Shown: positions 8,887-17,988 of the stretch, piece after piece | Layout of the letters: each line of letters begins with the position of its first letter | How positions within the stretch are numbered: position 1 is the stretch's first letter | DNA from: Mycobacterium cookii | Lineage (GTDB): Bacteria; Actinomycetota; Actinomycetes; Mycobacteriales; Mycobacteriaceae | Reading direction: 5' to 3' | Length of the DNA stretch: 64,000 nucleotides | Assembly: GCF_010727945.1 (NCBI RefSeq) | Contig: NZ_AP022569.1 | Span: forward strand, 2,418,001-2,482,000 | Notes under the pieces: generated by a model | What the model was told of the DNA's origin: nothing | The model's database searches: none | The model's input: only the letters and a program-made list of their open reading frames with translations | Translations under genes and position numbers: made by a program

Positions 8887-10866
8887 CTACCGGCGCCGGC
8901 GAGACCGCAGATAGTCGCCGACCACAGCCGCGCCCAGCCCATCGAGATCGGGATCGACGACCCGACCCTCGACGCGGCGCGCAACCTGGTCGATGAAGCG
9001 GGCCAGCCCGGGGTCACTGCCGAGCCGGAAGATCGTCACCTGGGCGCCGAGCCTGGCCATTTCGTCGAAGCCCCGCACGGTGTTGGCGATGGTCCGCGGG
9101 TGCGGCGGGTAGTCAAAAAATACCGAGGAACGTCCGCTGCCGTCGACGTCTTCGAGATGCGCGGTCGGCTCACCGTCGGTGACGACGAGCAGCACGGGCT
9201 GCGCGTTGGGGTACCGCCGCAGATGCCGGCCGGCCAGCGCCAGCGCATGATGCAGGTTGGTGCCCTGCTCGTATACGCCTTCCAAGCCCATCAGCTCCGC
9301 GCTGGTCGTGGTACGCGCGTAACGGCCGAAAGCAATGATCTGCAACGCATCTGAACGGAATCGGGTGCGAACGAGATGATCGAGCGCGAGCGCGGTGCGC
9401 TTCATCGGCAGCCAGCGGTTCTCCATCACCATCGAGAACGACGTGTCGACCAACAGCGCGACCGCGGCCTGAGTGCGGGTCTCGGTCTCCGACACTTCGA
9501 CATCGTCAACGGTGATGGCGATCGAGCCCGGATTGTCCGCCGACGTTCCGGCCTGCCGCAGCACCGCGTTGGTCAGCGTGCGGGTGACGTTCCACGGCTC
9601 GGTGTCACCGAACTGCCACGGCCGGGTGGCGCCGGTCAGGTCGCCCGCGGCGCCGGCCCGCCGGAGTTCACGCTCACCGCGACGGCTGGAAAGTTGCTGT
9701 GCGACATCGCGTAACGCGGTTTCGCCCAGGCGTCGCATCGCCTTCGGCGACAGCCGCCACTGGCCGTCCGAGCCGCGGTCGAGGAAACCCTGGTTCACCA
9801 GCGCGCGCTCGAGTTCGGCGAGCGTCTGGGCGTCGATGGCGGCCTGGTCGCCCAGCTGACGGGCCAGCGCGTCGAGGTCGACGTCGTCCATCGTGGCGCC
9901 GGGATAGCTCTGCGACAGCTGCTCGGCGAGTTGTTCCAGCTCGCCGATATCGGCCAGCGCCTGCGCACCTTCACCCATGCCCAGCGGGTTGTCGCCGGAA
10001 AATTGCGACGAGCCATCCCAGTCCTCACCCGGCCGGGCCGCCTGCAGGTGAGCGTCGAGCCGGCCGAGCGCCTCCATCAACGCCGGCGATCCAAATGCCT
10101 GCTCCGCCAACGCATCCAGCTCGGCACGCTGCTCGGGGCTGAGGCTGTTGCGGAACCGCTGCGCGGCCGCGGCCCGCTTGGCCAGCGAATCCAGCAGCTC
10201 CTCGACGTTCTGCGGGTTCTCCGGGAAGAACTCGCCGTGCTTGTCCATGAAGTCTTGGAAATCCTGCTCGGAGTCTTGACCTCTCGCGTGCTTGTCCAGC
10301 AACTCGTTGAGATCGTTCAGCATCTCGTTGACCCGCTGGCGGTCCTCGTCGGTGGCGCCTTCCAGCGCCTGCTTCATGCCGGCGAAACGTTGGTCGAGCA
10401 TCTCCCGGCCGAGCAGATCCTTGATCTGCTCGTACTTTTCGCGTGCCTCGTTGCTGCGCCAGTCATACTCCGACAACTCCTGCACGGCTTTGGCCGGCGA
10501 CGGCGGGAGCGCGTCGAGTTGCAATTCACCGAAGCGGGCGTCGTCGTCCAGGGCCCTGGCCAGTTCCTTGCGCTCGGCCAGCACCGCCTCGTCGAGCAGC
10601 TTCTTGATCTCTTGCAGCGTGCCGTCCAAGTTGTTGTTGCGCAACAGTTCTCGTCGCCGGCGGTTGGCCTCGGCCGCCAACCGGTCGGCACCGGTCATGT
10701 TCTTCGTGCCACGCCGCAGCAGCTCCGACAGCGCCCGACGCGGCGACGTACCCCCCATCACGTCCTGACCGATCTGTTCGAGCGCCTCGCGCAGGTCCAC
10801 CGGCGGAGCCAGCGGGTCCGGCCCGCCGGTGTACGCCGAATACCGCGACGAATGCCCTTTAGCCAT
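8887..10866 (-). CDS. von Willebrand factor A domain protein (Rv0959 type)
   Basis: 659 residues. Residues 1 to about 430 are helical, charged and Glu/Leu/Asp-rich with no named domain I recognise; the C-terminal vWA domain has a complete MIDAS: DTSFSM, then the TNLHHAL threonine, then VTDGEPTA. The start overlaps the stop of the MoxR-type ATPase by eight bases, so the two are co-translated. MoxR ATPase plus vWA pairs usually form chaperone-like machines that activate a client protein by metal-dependent binding; the client here is unknown. Confidence 0.85.
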   Translation of the reverse strand: MAKGHSSRYSAYTGGPDPLAPPVDLREALEQIGQDVMGGTSPRRALSELLRRGTKNMTGADRLAAEANRRRRELLRNNNLDGTLQEIKKLLDEAVLAERKELARALDDDARFGELQLDALPPSPAKAVQELSEYDWRSNEAREKYEQIKDLLGREMLDQRFAGMKQALEGATDEDRQRVNEMLNDLNELLDKHARGQDSEQDFQDFMDKHGEFFPENPQNVEELLDSLAKRAAAAQRFRNSLSPEQRAELDALAEQAFGSPALMEALGRLDAHLQAARPGEDWDGSSQFSGDNPLGMGEGAQALADIGELEQLAEQLSQSYPGATMDDVDLDALARQLGDQAAIDAQTLAELERALVNQGFLDRGSDGQWRLSPKAMRRLGETALRDVAQQLSSRRGERELRRAGAAGDLTGATRPWQFGDTEPWNVTRTLTNAVLRQAGTSADNPGSIAITVDDVEVSETETRTQAAVALLVDTSFSMVMENRWLPMKRTALALDHLVRTRFRSDALQIIAFGRYARTTTSAELMGLEGVYEQGTNLHHALALAGRHLRRYPNAQPVLLVVTDGEPTAHLEDVDGSGRSSVFFDYPPHPRTIANTVRGFDEMARLGAQVTIFRLGSDPGLARFIDQVARRVEGRVVDPDLDGLGAAVVGDYLRSRRRR

Positions 10867-12253
10867 AGACGGTTTCGCCTTCTCCGGATGCCTTGTCGAT
10901 GCGCTTGGCCAAATACAATGCTTCCAACGCCAATTCGAGCGCCGCGGCGCGCTCGCCCTCGGATTCCGCGCCGAGCCGCTTGGCGATCGCCTCGATCACC
11001 GGCAGGTCCGGGAGCGCCGCGAGCACGTCTTTGGCAGACACGCGCTCACCGGTCGTCACCGCTGAACCACCCTCGACCGCGGCCACCAGCGGACCAACAT
11101 CCAGACCGCCCAATGCTCTCGATGCGGTGTCGGCGGTGGCACGGCGCAGCAGATGTTCGAGCACGGCCTGCTCGCGTCCTTCTTCGCCGGACTCGAATTC
11201 CAGCTTGCCGCGCAGCACGTCGATCACGGTTCCCAGATCGACCACCCGGGCCACCGGGTCCGTCTCGCCCAGCATCGCGCCGCGGTGCCGCGCGGAGGCG
11301 GCGACCGTCTCGGCCGCGGCGATCGCGAACCGCGCCGACACCCCGGATCGCTGATCGACGGAGTTGGACTCGCGTAGGTAGCGGGCGAACCGCGCGATCA
11401 CCTGAACCAGGTACTCGGGCACCTGAGCACTGAGGTGGGCTTCCTGGCGGATCACCTCGACCTCGGCGTCGAGCTCCAGCGGGTAGTGGGTGCGGATCTC
11501 GGCGCCGAACCGGTCCTTGAGCGGAGTGATGATGCGACCACGGTTGGTGTAGTCCTCAGGGTTGGCGCTGGCTACGACGAGGACGTCGAGCGGCAGCCGC
11601 AGGGTGTAACCGCGCACCTGGATGTCGCGTTCTTCCATCACGTTCAGCATCGACACCTGGATGCGTTCGGCCAGGTCGGGCAGCTCGTTGACCGCGACGA
11701 TGCCGCGGTGCGCCCGCGGAATCAGGCCGTAGGCAATGGTTTCAGGGTCGCCCAGGCTCCGGCCTTCGGCGACCTTGATCGGGTCGATGTCGCCGACCAG
11801 GTCGGCCACGCTGGTGTCGGGGGTGGCCAGCTTCTCGGTGTAGCGCTCGCTGCGGTGTCGCCACTCGACCGGGAGGTCGTCGCCGAGCGTGGCCGCTTTG
11901 CGGATCGACTCCGGCGTGATCGGCGAATACGGGTGCTCGCCGAGCTCTGCGCCGGCGATCACCGGCGTCCACTCGTCGAGCAGTCCGGTCAATGCCCGCA
12001 GCAACCGGGTCTTGCCCTGCCCACGTTCACCGAGCAGCACGAAGTCGTGGCCGGCGATCAGCGCCCGCTCCAGCTGCGGTAGAACGGTGTCCTCGAAGCC
12101 CAGAATGCCTGGCCAGATCGCTCCACCCTCAGCGCCCTCGGCGAGGCGTGCCAGCAGATTTTCGCGGATTTCTTGCTTGACTCCCCGTTCGCGATGCCCG
12201 GCGGCACGGAGTTCGCCGACGGTGCGGGGCAGATTATTCGCAGCGGTCACCAC
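10859..12253 (-). CDS. MoxR/magnesium-chelatase-like AAA+ ATPase (Rv0958 type)
   Basis: 464 residues. Walker A is GERGQGKTR near residue 75; the arginine-finger region follows after VASANPEDYTNRGRIITPLKDRFG. The Walker B position reads GIVAVNELPDL, so the usual aspartate-glutamate pair is Asn-Glu. GTG codons at 12253 and 12250 are both possible starts. It sits directly upstream of the vWA partner with an eight-base overlap. Although annotated in relatives as magnesium chelatase, there is no bacteriochlorophyll pathway, and the MoxR-vWA assignment is better. Confidence 0.87.
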   Translation of the reverse strand: MVTAANNLPRTVGELRAAGHRERGVKQEIRENLLARLAEGAEGGAIWPGILGFEDTVLPQLERALIAGHDFVLLGERGQGKTRLLRALTGLLDEWTPVIAGAELGEHPYSPITPESIRKAATLGDDLPVEWRHRSERYTEKLATPDTSVADLVGDIDPIKVAEGRSLGDPETIAYGLIPRAHRGIVAVNELPDLAERIQVSMLNVMEERDIQVRGYTLRLPLDVLVVASANPEDYTNRGRIITPLKDRFGAEIRTHYPLELDAEVEVIRQEAHLSAQVPEYLVQVIARFARYLRESNSVDQRSGVSARFAIAAAETVAASARHRGAMLGETDPVARVVDLGTVIDVLRGKLEFESGEEGREQAVLEHLLRRATADTASRALGGLDVGPLVAAVEGGSAVTTGERVSAKDVLAALPDLPVIEAIAKRLGAESEGERAAALELALEALYLAKRIDKASGEGETVYG

Positions 12254-12306
12254 TCCACGCTACGACGGCTCGGCGAATACGGCACCGCCCCGGTCCTCCC
12301 GGCGAG

Positions 12307-12345
12307 AACAAGGCCGGGCAATCGCGTGGATTGCCCGGCCTCGTT
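12307..12345 (-). terminator. Strong hairpin terminator between the lipoprotein and MoxR genes
   Basis: Perfect 12-bp stem AGGCCGGGCAAT (12311-12322) with ATTGCCCGGCCT (12330-12341), seven-base loop. It extends with one mismatch to AAC/GTT at the base. It follows the lipoprotein stop at 12362 on the minus strand by about 16 bases. No long U-tract, as is common in mycobacteria. Confidence 0.75.
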
Positions 12346-12361
12346 GCGGTGAGTTGTGCGG

Positions 12362-12928
12362 CTAGCTGGCGGTGACAGTCGCCTTCTCGTCGCCTTCCTT
12401 CCAGGTGATCGTGCCGTGCTCGAACGTCGACTTGTAGGAGCCGTCGGGCTCCTTCATCTCGTCGGCGGTCGGGTAGCCGAGCTTGCCCTGCGAGGCCTGG
12501 TTGTCGTTCCACGCGTCGCGGATCTTGCCCCAGACGAGGTAGACGGGGCCGCCGTTGCGGTAGATCAGGACGCCACCGTCGTATTGCTGGTAGACGCCGC
12601 TGTTGTCCAAGGTGTTCTTCTGGTTGTCGTACGGAGCGCCCAGGTCTTTCTTCTGCTCGTCGTTGAGGGTCTCCCACTTGGCCAGGATCGGTCCCTCAAC
12701 GGTGTACTCGGTGCCGTTCTTTCCGGCGATCTGCGTCGAGGTTGGCGCGGCGCCGGTCGACGACGGAGCCATAGCGGCCGATGACGTCATCGCAGATGAC
12801 GAGGACGACGCAGCTGACGAACTCGAGGCGTTGCTGGAGTTGTTCGACTGATGACAACCCGCACCGACCAGTGCAAAAGCTGCAATTGCGATTGAGAACG
12901 ACGCTGTTCTTTTTGTTATCGCGGGCAT
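12362..12928 (-). CDS. Putative lipoprotein with LGFP-type repeats
   Basis: 188 residues from the ATG at 12928, chosen because AGGAAG lies at a good distance and because the protein then begins with a short signal peptide ending in a lipobox, LVGAGC (Cys near residue 23). A Ser/Ala-rich linker of about 45 residues follows. The C-terminal half contains LGFP repeat elements (LGAPY, VYQQYDGGVLIYR, VYLVWGKI, KLGYPTADE) that are found in actinobacterial envelope proteins and are thought to bind the mycolyl-arabinogalactan layer. I infer surface anchoring by lipidation. I do not recall it at this place in M. tuberculosis. The 226 bases upstream to the purH stop contain no other gene; a TACAGT hexamer at 12997-12992 on the minus strand could be its -10 box. 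Confidence 0.78.
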   Translation of the reverse strand: MPAITKRTASFSIAIAAFALVGAGCHQSNNSSNASSSSAASSSSSAMTSSAAMAPSSTGAAPTSTQIAGKNGTEYTVEGPILAKWETLNDEQKKDLGAPYDNQKNTLDNSGVYQQYDGGVLIYRNGGPVYLVWGKIRDAWNDNQASQGKLGYPTADEMKEPDGSYKSTFEHGTITWKEGDEKATVTAS

Positions 12929-13154
12929 TTCTTCCTCTCGAATACCTTCGGATCGCACAGGACTCACCGCCGTCGGCGGTCCTGATTCCCGACTGTAGGC
13001 CGATCTGATCTTGTTCGGACCCGAATCAAGGCGACCAATCTCCGCAATTGGCAATGCTTTGCACAACGGTCGGCGCGCGTTCAAACCCGCGCAATGGAGT
13101 GCCTTACCTAACTTTTGCTACACGTCGGAACCCGGTGCGGGACGAAATCAACGC

Positions 13155-14723
13155 CTAGTGCGCGAAATGCCGAGCGCCGGTCAGGTAGAGCGTCACACCG
13201 GCCTTCGCGGCGGCAGCGGTGACCTCGTCGTCGCGCACCGACCCGCCCGGGTGGACGACCGCCTTCACGCCCGCGGCGGTCAGTGTCTCCAAGCCGTCCG
13301 GGAACGGGAAGAACGCATCCGAGGCCGCGACCGCGCCGCTGACCCGGTCGCCGCCACGCTCGACCGCCAGCCGCGCCGCGTCGACACGGTTCACCTGTCC
13401 CATGCCGATCCCAATGGTCGCGCCGCCCCCGGCGATGACGATCGCGTTGGATTTGACGGCGCGACAGGTTCGCCACGCGAAGACCAGATCCGCCAGCGTG
13501 GCCGGGTCGGCTGGGTCGCCGGTTGCCAACGTCCAGTTGTCCGGGTTGTCGCCGTCGGCGTCGATGCGGTCGCGTTGCTGGATGAGCAGCCCGCCACTGA
13601 TCTGGCGGCGCTCTGCGGTGTCTTCGAGCGGTTCGGACGCGACGAGGACCCGCACGTTCTTCTTGCGGGCCAACACATCGACGGCGCCCGGCGCGTAGGC
13701 CGGCGCCACGATCACCTCGGTGAAAATGGTGCTGACGTATTCGGCCATCTCGACGGTGACCTCGGTGTTGGCCGCGATCACCCCGCCGAACGCGCTGAGC
13801 GGGTCGCACTCGTGGGCTTTGCGGTGCGCATCGGCCACCGACTCCGAGGAGACCGCGATCCCGCACGGGTTCGCGTGCTTGATGATCGCCACACAGGTCT
13901 GCTCGTGATCGAATGCCGCCCGCCACGCCGCGTCGGCATCGGTGAAGTTGTTGTACGACATCTCTTTTCCGTGCAGCTGCTCGGCCTGGGCCAGGCCGGG
14001 CCATCCGCTGTCGTCGACGTAGAGCGCGGCCTGCTGATGCGGGTTCTCGCCGTAACGCAACTGTGCCGAGCGGCGCCAGGTCGCGGCGAACCACTCCGGG
14101 AACTCCGACGCGGGCTGCTCGGGTGCCAGCGTCGACTCCATCCACCCGGCCACCGCGACGTCGTACTCCGCGGTGTGCCGAAATGCCAACGACGCCAACC
14201 GCTTACGCTCGGCAAGCGTGAACCCGCCGTTACGCACGGCGGCGAGCGCTCCGTCGTAGCCGAGCGGGTCGGTGACCACGGCGACGCTGGGATGGTTCTT
14301 CGCGGCGGCGCGCACCATCGACGGCCCACCGATGTCGATTTGCTCGACGCACTCGTCGGGGCCCGCGCCGGACTCCACGGTCTGGCTGAACGGGTACAGG
14401 TTGACCACAACCAGCTCGAACGCCGCGATCCCCAGTTTCTCGAGCGCGGCCGCGTGTTCGGGCTTGCGTAGATCGGCCAGCAGGCCGGCGTGCACGGCGG
14501 GATGCAAGGTCTTGACCCGGCCGTCCAGCACCTCCGGGAAACCCGTGACCTTCTCCACCGGGGTCACCGGAATGCCGTTATCGGCAATGGTTTTCGCGGT
14601 CGATCCGGTGGAGACGATGTCGACACCGGCCTCGTGCAGGCCGGTCGCAAGTTCGACCAGCCCGGTCTTGTCGTACACGCTGATCAAAGCGCGCCGGATC
14701 GGTCTTTTACCGTTGTCGCTCAT
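13155..14723 (-). CDS. purH: Bifunctional AICAR transformylase / IMP cyclohydrolase PurH
   Basis: 522 residues, last two steps of de novo IMP synthesis. N-terminal cyclohydrolase (MGS-like fold) with [12 protein letters not shown] and [14 protein letters not shown] segment; C-terminal transformylase with [37 protein letters not shown] and the terminal [19 protein letters not shown]. The start is the ATG at 14723, which overlaps the stop of the last mini-cistron of the MIRU-type array (ATGA); the array unit supplies the Shine-Dalgarno GAGGAGGAG. A GTG at 14732 in the same frame is inside the repeat and less likely. Confidence 0.96.
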   Translation of the reverse strand: MSDNGKRPIRRALISVYDKTGLVELATGLHEAGVDIVSTGSTAKTIADNGIPVTPVEKVTGFPEVLDGRVKTLHPAVHAGLLADLRKPEHAAALEKLGIAAFELVVVNLYPFSQTVESGAGPDECVEQIDIGGPSMVRAAAKNHPSVAVVTDPLGYDGALAAVRNGGFTLAERKRLASLAFRHTAEYDVAVAGWMESTLAPEQPASEFPEWFAATWRRSAQLRYGENPHQQAALYVDDSGWPGLAQAEQLHGKEMSYNNFTDADAAWRAAFDHEQTCVAIIKHANPCGIAVSSESVADAHRKAHECDPLSAFGGVIAANTEVTVEMAEYVSTIFTEVIVAPAYAPGAVDVLARKKNVRVLVASEPLEDTAERRQISGGLLIQQRDRIDADGDNPDNWTLATGDPADPATLADLVFAWRTCRAVKSNAIVIAGGGATIGIGMGQVNRVDAARLAVERGGDRVSGAVAASDAFFPFPDGLETLTAAGVKAVVHPGGSVRDDEVTAAAAKAGVTLYLTGARHFAH

Positions 14724-14885
14724 ACGCGCCACTCCTCCTCATCGCTGCGCTCTGCATCGTCGCTGGCGCGCCTCATCTGCGCCACTCCTCCTCATCGCTG
14801 CGCTCTGCATCGTCGCTGGCGCGCCTCATCTGCGCCACTCCTCCTCATCGCTGCGCTCTGCATCGTCGCTGGCGCGGTCGCTCAT
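14724..14885 (-). repeat. MIRU-type tandem array, three 53-bp units between purN and purH
   Basis: Period 53 bp, units beginning at 14726, 14779 and 14832. The first two are identical by eye and the third departs only at its purN end. On the coding (minus) strand each unit is one mini-cistron of 18-19 codons. Reading from pur[20 protein letters not shown], then [18 protein letters not shown], then the same ending in RV. Every junction, including purN to the first and the last to purH, is a four-base ATGA stop/start overlap, and each unit ends with GAGGAGGAG eight bases before the next ATG. This is the architecture described for mycobacterial interspersed repetitive units in senX3-regX3. Confidence 0.92.
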
Positions 14886-15511
14886 CCGATACTCGCCTTT
14901 CGTCCGATCCACGTCACGCCGCCGGTCGCGACCGCGGCGATCACATCAACCAAGAGTTGTCGTTCGACGACCTTGATGCGTTCATGCAAGGTCTGCTCGT
15001 CGTCATCGTCGAGCACCGCGACGGCTTGCTGAGCCAGTATCGGGCCGGTGTCAGTGCCCGCGTCCACCAGGTGCACCGTGCAGCCGGTGACCTTCACGCC
15101 GTGGGCCAGCGCGTCGGCCACCCCGTGTGCACCCGGGAATGCCGGCAGCAATGCCGGGTGGGTGTTCAGGGTGCGGCCCTCGAATTTCGACAGGAATTGT
15201 GGCCCAAGGATTTTCATGAATCCCGCGGAGACGACCAAGTCGGGCGAATGTGCCGCGGTCGCCTCGGCGAGCGCGGCGTCCCAGGCGGCCCGGTCGGGAT
15301 GGTCAGCCAGGCGGACCGTGAAAGTCGGCAATGATGCCGCTGCGGCGATGTCGACAGCCGCGCAGTCGCGATCGACGCCGACGGCGACCACCCGCGCCGG
15401 ATAGTCACCGGTGGCGGCATCGAGCAGCGACGCCAGCAGCGAACCGGTACCAGATGCCAGCACCACCACTCGTGCCGGTGCGCTGGGCGGCACGCGGAAG
15501 GTTTGCTGCAC
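14882..15511 (-). CDS. purN: Phosphoribosylglycinamide formyltransferase PurN
   Basis: 209 residues. Transfers the formyl group from 10-formyl-THF to GAR in purine synthesis. Seen: VVLASGTGSLLASLLDA (phosphate binding), VSAGFMKILGPQFL, and the catalytic NTHPALLPAFPGAHGV and VHLVDAGTDTGPI segments with Asn, His and Asp in place. GTG at 15511 is the only in-frame start near the conserved N-terminus, ten bases after the perM stop. The stop forms an ATGA overlap with the first mini-cistron of the downstream array. Confidence 0.95.
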   Translation of the reverse strand: MQQTFRVPPSAPARVVVLASGTGSLLASLLDAATGDYPARVVAVGVDRDCAAVDIAAAASLPTFTVRLADHPDRAAWDAALAEATAAHSPDLVVSAGFMKILGPQFLSKFEGRTLNTHPALLPAFPGAHGVADALAHGVKVTGCTVHLVDAGTDTGPILAQQAVAVLDDDDEQTLHERIKVVERQLLVDVIAAVATGGVTWIGRKASIG

Positions 15512-15521
15512 GCCATCGACC

Positions 15522-16826
15522 CTAGTGGGGCGTGGGCGGGTCGTCGGCATCGAGGCCGGGCTCAGCGGGGACGCTGTGGTCGTCGTCTTCGACCTCGGGA
15601 ATCGGGTCGAGGGGGACGTCTTCGTCAACGAGTGGTTCGGCGATCGGTTCGCGCGCCCGCACCGGCTTCGGCTTCGGCTTCCGCGGCCGATACCGAATCC
15701 CGCCGGCCATCGCGACGGTAACCCAGCCGACCGCGGCGAACCACAGAAACACCGCGAAACCGAAAGTGCCCTGGTCGATTCCGACGGAGCCGAAGTTGCC
15801 CAGTTGCCCGCCGCCCGCATAACCCAGCACTGCCACCGACACCGCCGCCAGCAACGCCGCGGTCCCCAGCTTGGCGATCGCCGAGAAGATCGGCAACGGC
15901 TGTCGCGCACACTGCTGGCCGAGAGCGACCCCCGCCGACGCGCCGACGATGAGCAGCGCGACCCACACCGGGCCCAACGGCGGATGAGGCGCTGCCGCCA
16001 GCACCGGCAGCGCCGGCATGTCGCCGCCGAATACGGTGAACGAACTGAACGTCGCGAAGCCCAGATGCGCGCTGGAGCCCACCGCCATCGCCGCGGTCCC
16101 GACGATGACGTTGGGCACATACAGCACCGACAACACGGTCAGGCTGAACTGGCCGAAGACGGAGTTGGTGATCGCATACAGGTCTTGCATCGTGCCCCAG
16201 TGCACGACCAGGGAAGCGGCGGTGACCAAACCCGACAATCCGAACAGGGCCAGCACACCCGCCGTCGCGGCGCGCAGTGACTCACCCAGCCAGCCCGGCA
16301 GCGGCGATGCCGCCAGCGCCCGGCGGCCGACCCGCGAGCCGACGCCGATGGACGCCCCGATGCCGTGGACGACAAGCACACTGACGAAAGCCCGTAGCGC
16401 ACTCGGCGTCTGCAGCGCGGTGATCACCGATGCGGCGTCGTGGATGACGGCCAATGCGACTGCGGCGATCAGCAGCGGTCCGCCGACCGCCGACGCGGCG
16501 ATCCACCTGATGACGAACCACGACGAGGTGGCCGGCGTCGCGTGCGCGGTGGTGCGTGCGGTGCCCCACACCATCAGCAGCACCGGCAGCAGCGGCATCA
16601 CGCCCAACTCGCGGCCACCGATGGAGATCGGCACCTGGTGTACACCCAGCCACATGCTGGCGATCGCGCCCAAGGCGCCGGTCATATCGCTGTTGGCGAT
16701 GACCAGCTGCAGCAGCGTCACTGCCGCGATGATGATCAGCGCGACCACGGCCGGGCCGAACGCGACCCGGAGGAGATCACGGGCCTGTCGGGCGCCCGCG
16801 CTTCGACTGTCCTGCACCGACGTCAC
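15522..16826 (-). CDS. perM: Integral membrane cell-division/persistence protein PerM (DUF6350)
   Basis: 434 residues with around nine to ten hydrophobic segments, then a cytoplasmic tail of about 70 residues that is first Pro/Lys/Arg-rich (KPKPKPVR) and then very acidic ([16 protein letters not shown]). Position upstream of purN and downstream of a DUF5336 gene is that of Rv0955, which was named PerM for its role in magnesium-dependent cell division and persistence. The function is therefore transferred by synteny and topology. ATG at 16826. Confidence 0.83.
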   Translation of the reverse strand: MTSVQDSRSAGARQARDLLRVAFGPAVVALIIIAAVTLLQLVIANSDMTGALGAIASMWLGVHQVPISIGGRELGVMPLLPVLLMVWGTARTTAHATPATSSWFVIRWIAASAVGGPLLIAAVALAVIHDAASVITALQTPSALRAFVSVLVVHGIGASIGVGSRVGRRALAASPLPGWLGESLRAATAGVLALFGLSGLVTAASLVVHWGTMQDLYAITNSVFGQFSLTVLSVLYVPNVIVGTAAMAVGSSAHLGFATFSSFTVFGGDMPALPVLAAAPHPPLGPVWVALLIVGASAGVALGQQCARQPLPIFSAIAKLGTAALLAAVSVAVLGYAGGGQLGNFGSVGIDQGTFGFAVFLWFAAVGWVTVAMAGGIRYRPRKPKPKPVRAREPIAEPLVDEDVPLDPIPEVEDDDHSVPAEPGLDADDPPTPH

Positions 16827-16888
16827 GCTTCGAGCACGTTACCGACAGATCCCCTGGTAGGCGAGCCGCCGCGCCCGACAGCGCACCG

Positions 16889-17725
16889 TCAGGACTGTGA
16901 CGGGCCCGACGGCGAGGACGGAGCCTGCGGCTGCTGACCCTGGCCGTAGGAGTGCTGGCCGTGACCGGAGCCGGCGTGGTCCGCGGAGTTTCCCTGACCG
17001 GGCGAACCGGAGCCGGACGACGACGGCGGCGGGCTGAAGCTGGGGAATCCCGTTGGCGGGGTGGGCGATCCGTGCTGCTGGCTCTGCGGCGAGCTCGGCT
17101 GCGGTCCAGGCTGCGCGCTGAAGCCGCCGGTCGTGGGCCCCGTCGGGTAGCCGCCGTACTGCGCCCCATATCCGGACTGCTGGTAAGGAGCCTGCTGTCC
17201 GTAGTAGCCGTACTGACCGTAGTGCCCGTACTGGTCGTACTTGGGCCGCGGCGCAGGCGGAGTGATGACGCCCGCTTCCAGCAACAGCGCGCTGGCGGCG
17301 ATCGAAGACTGGACGACGGCGGCGGCGACTGCGGCCCACAGCGCCCAGCCGCGGCCGGTCGCACCGATGGCGTCCTCGATCAGCAGCAGGGCGCCCACGG
17401 TGGCGATCACCGTGAACACCCCGGCGTAATCCTTGGCCTTGGGCAGCAGACTCACGCCGGCCAGCAGGCCCGCCACGAGCGCCAGGCCGACCGGAATCGG
17501 GTCCTTTTCGACGAGCTCGTCGCCGTTGGGAAGCACGTGGGTGATCAGCGGACCGTAGCTCACCAGGTAGATGACCAGGCCGAGAGCCAGCACCGCGATC
17601 GTCAGGTAATGCTGCAGGTTGCTTTCTGCGTCGCCGGCTTTGTTGAACGACGATGCGGCGGGGGCCCCGTAGGAGCCCGCCGACTGTGCGGGCGGATATC
17701 CGGGACTGCCGGGCGGGTAACTCAT
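16889..17725 (-). CDS. DUF5336 membrane protein, 34-kDa antigen homologue (Rv0954 type)
   Basis: 278 residues from ATG 17725, preceded by AGGAGAAG. A short Pro/Gly/Tyr-rich cytoplasmic N-terminus (MSYPPGSPGYPP), four hydrophobic segments (about residues 45-155), then a long low-complexity tail rich in Tyr, Gly, Gln, Pro and Ser (YGHYGQYGYYGQQ and similar). The M. tuberculosis homologue is the 34-kDa antigenic protein and has been linked to the divisome; adjacency to perM supports a shared role. In M. tuberculosis the same two genes and purN-purH lie together. Confidence 0.82.
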   Translation of the reverse strand: MSYPPGSPGYPPAQSAGSYGAPAASSFNKAGDAESNLQHYLTIAVLALGLVIYLVSYGPLITHVLPNGDELVEKDPIPVGLALVAGLLAGVSLLPKAKDYAGVFTVIATVGALLLIEDAIGATGRGWALWAAVAAAVVQSSIAASALLLEAGVITPPAPRPKYDQYGHYGQYGYYGQQAPYQQSGYGAQYGGYPTGPTTGGFSAQPGPQPSSPQSQQHGSPTPPTGFPSFSPPPSSSGSGSPGQGNSADHAGSGHGQHSYGQGQQPQAPSSPSGPSQS

Positions 17726-17966
17726 GGCTTCTCCTGTGCCTTCCAATGCTGTTGCGGCGCCATTGTCATACGGCGCAGCTGCTCCCGCGCGCCGCTCCTC
17801 GCGAGGCTACCTTGGAACGCTCGCTGAACGCCGTGGCGACGGCTGGCGCGAGAGGTTGCGACGCGAGCCGATCATCCACGCTAGCGCACCTCGGCCGGTG
17901 GGTCGGCGCGGACCTCGGCGGGATGCCGAGGCCCGCCACCTCACCCCCGGCGCTTGCCCGCCAGAT

Positions 17967-17980
17967 TGGAACACGTTCTA
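17967..17980 (+). promoter_or_regulatory. KstR-type operator
   Basis: TGGAACACGTTCTA fits the published KstR consensus TnnAACnnGTTnnA at every specified position. It ends eight bases before the ATG of the LLM oxidoreductase, a position where bound repressor would block initiation. Confidence 0.7.
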
Positions 17981-17988
17981 ATTCATCC

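Noticed and set aside
13011..14471. 486-codon plus-strand frame over purH
   Set aside because: Antisense shadow with low-complexity composition; purH on the minus strand is unambiguous.
14726..14880. CRISPR array
   Set aside because: Units are contiguous with no spacers between the 53-bp repeats and sit inside an operon; this is a MIRU-type tandem repeat.
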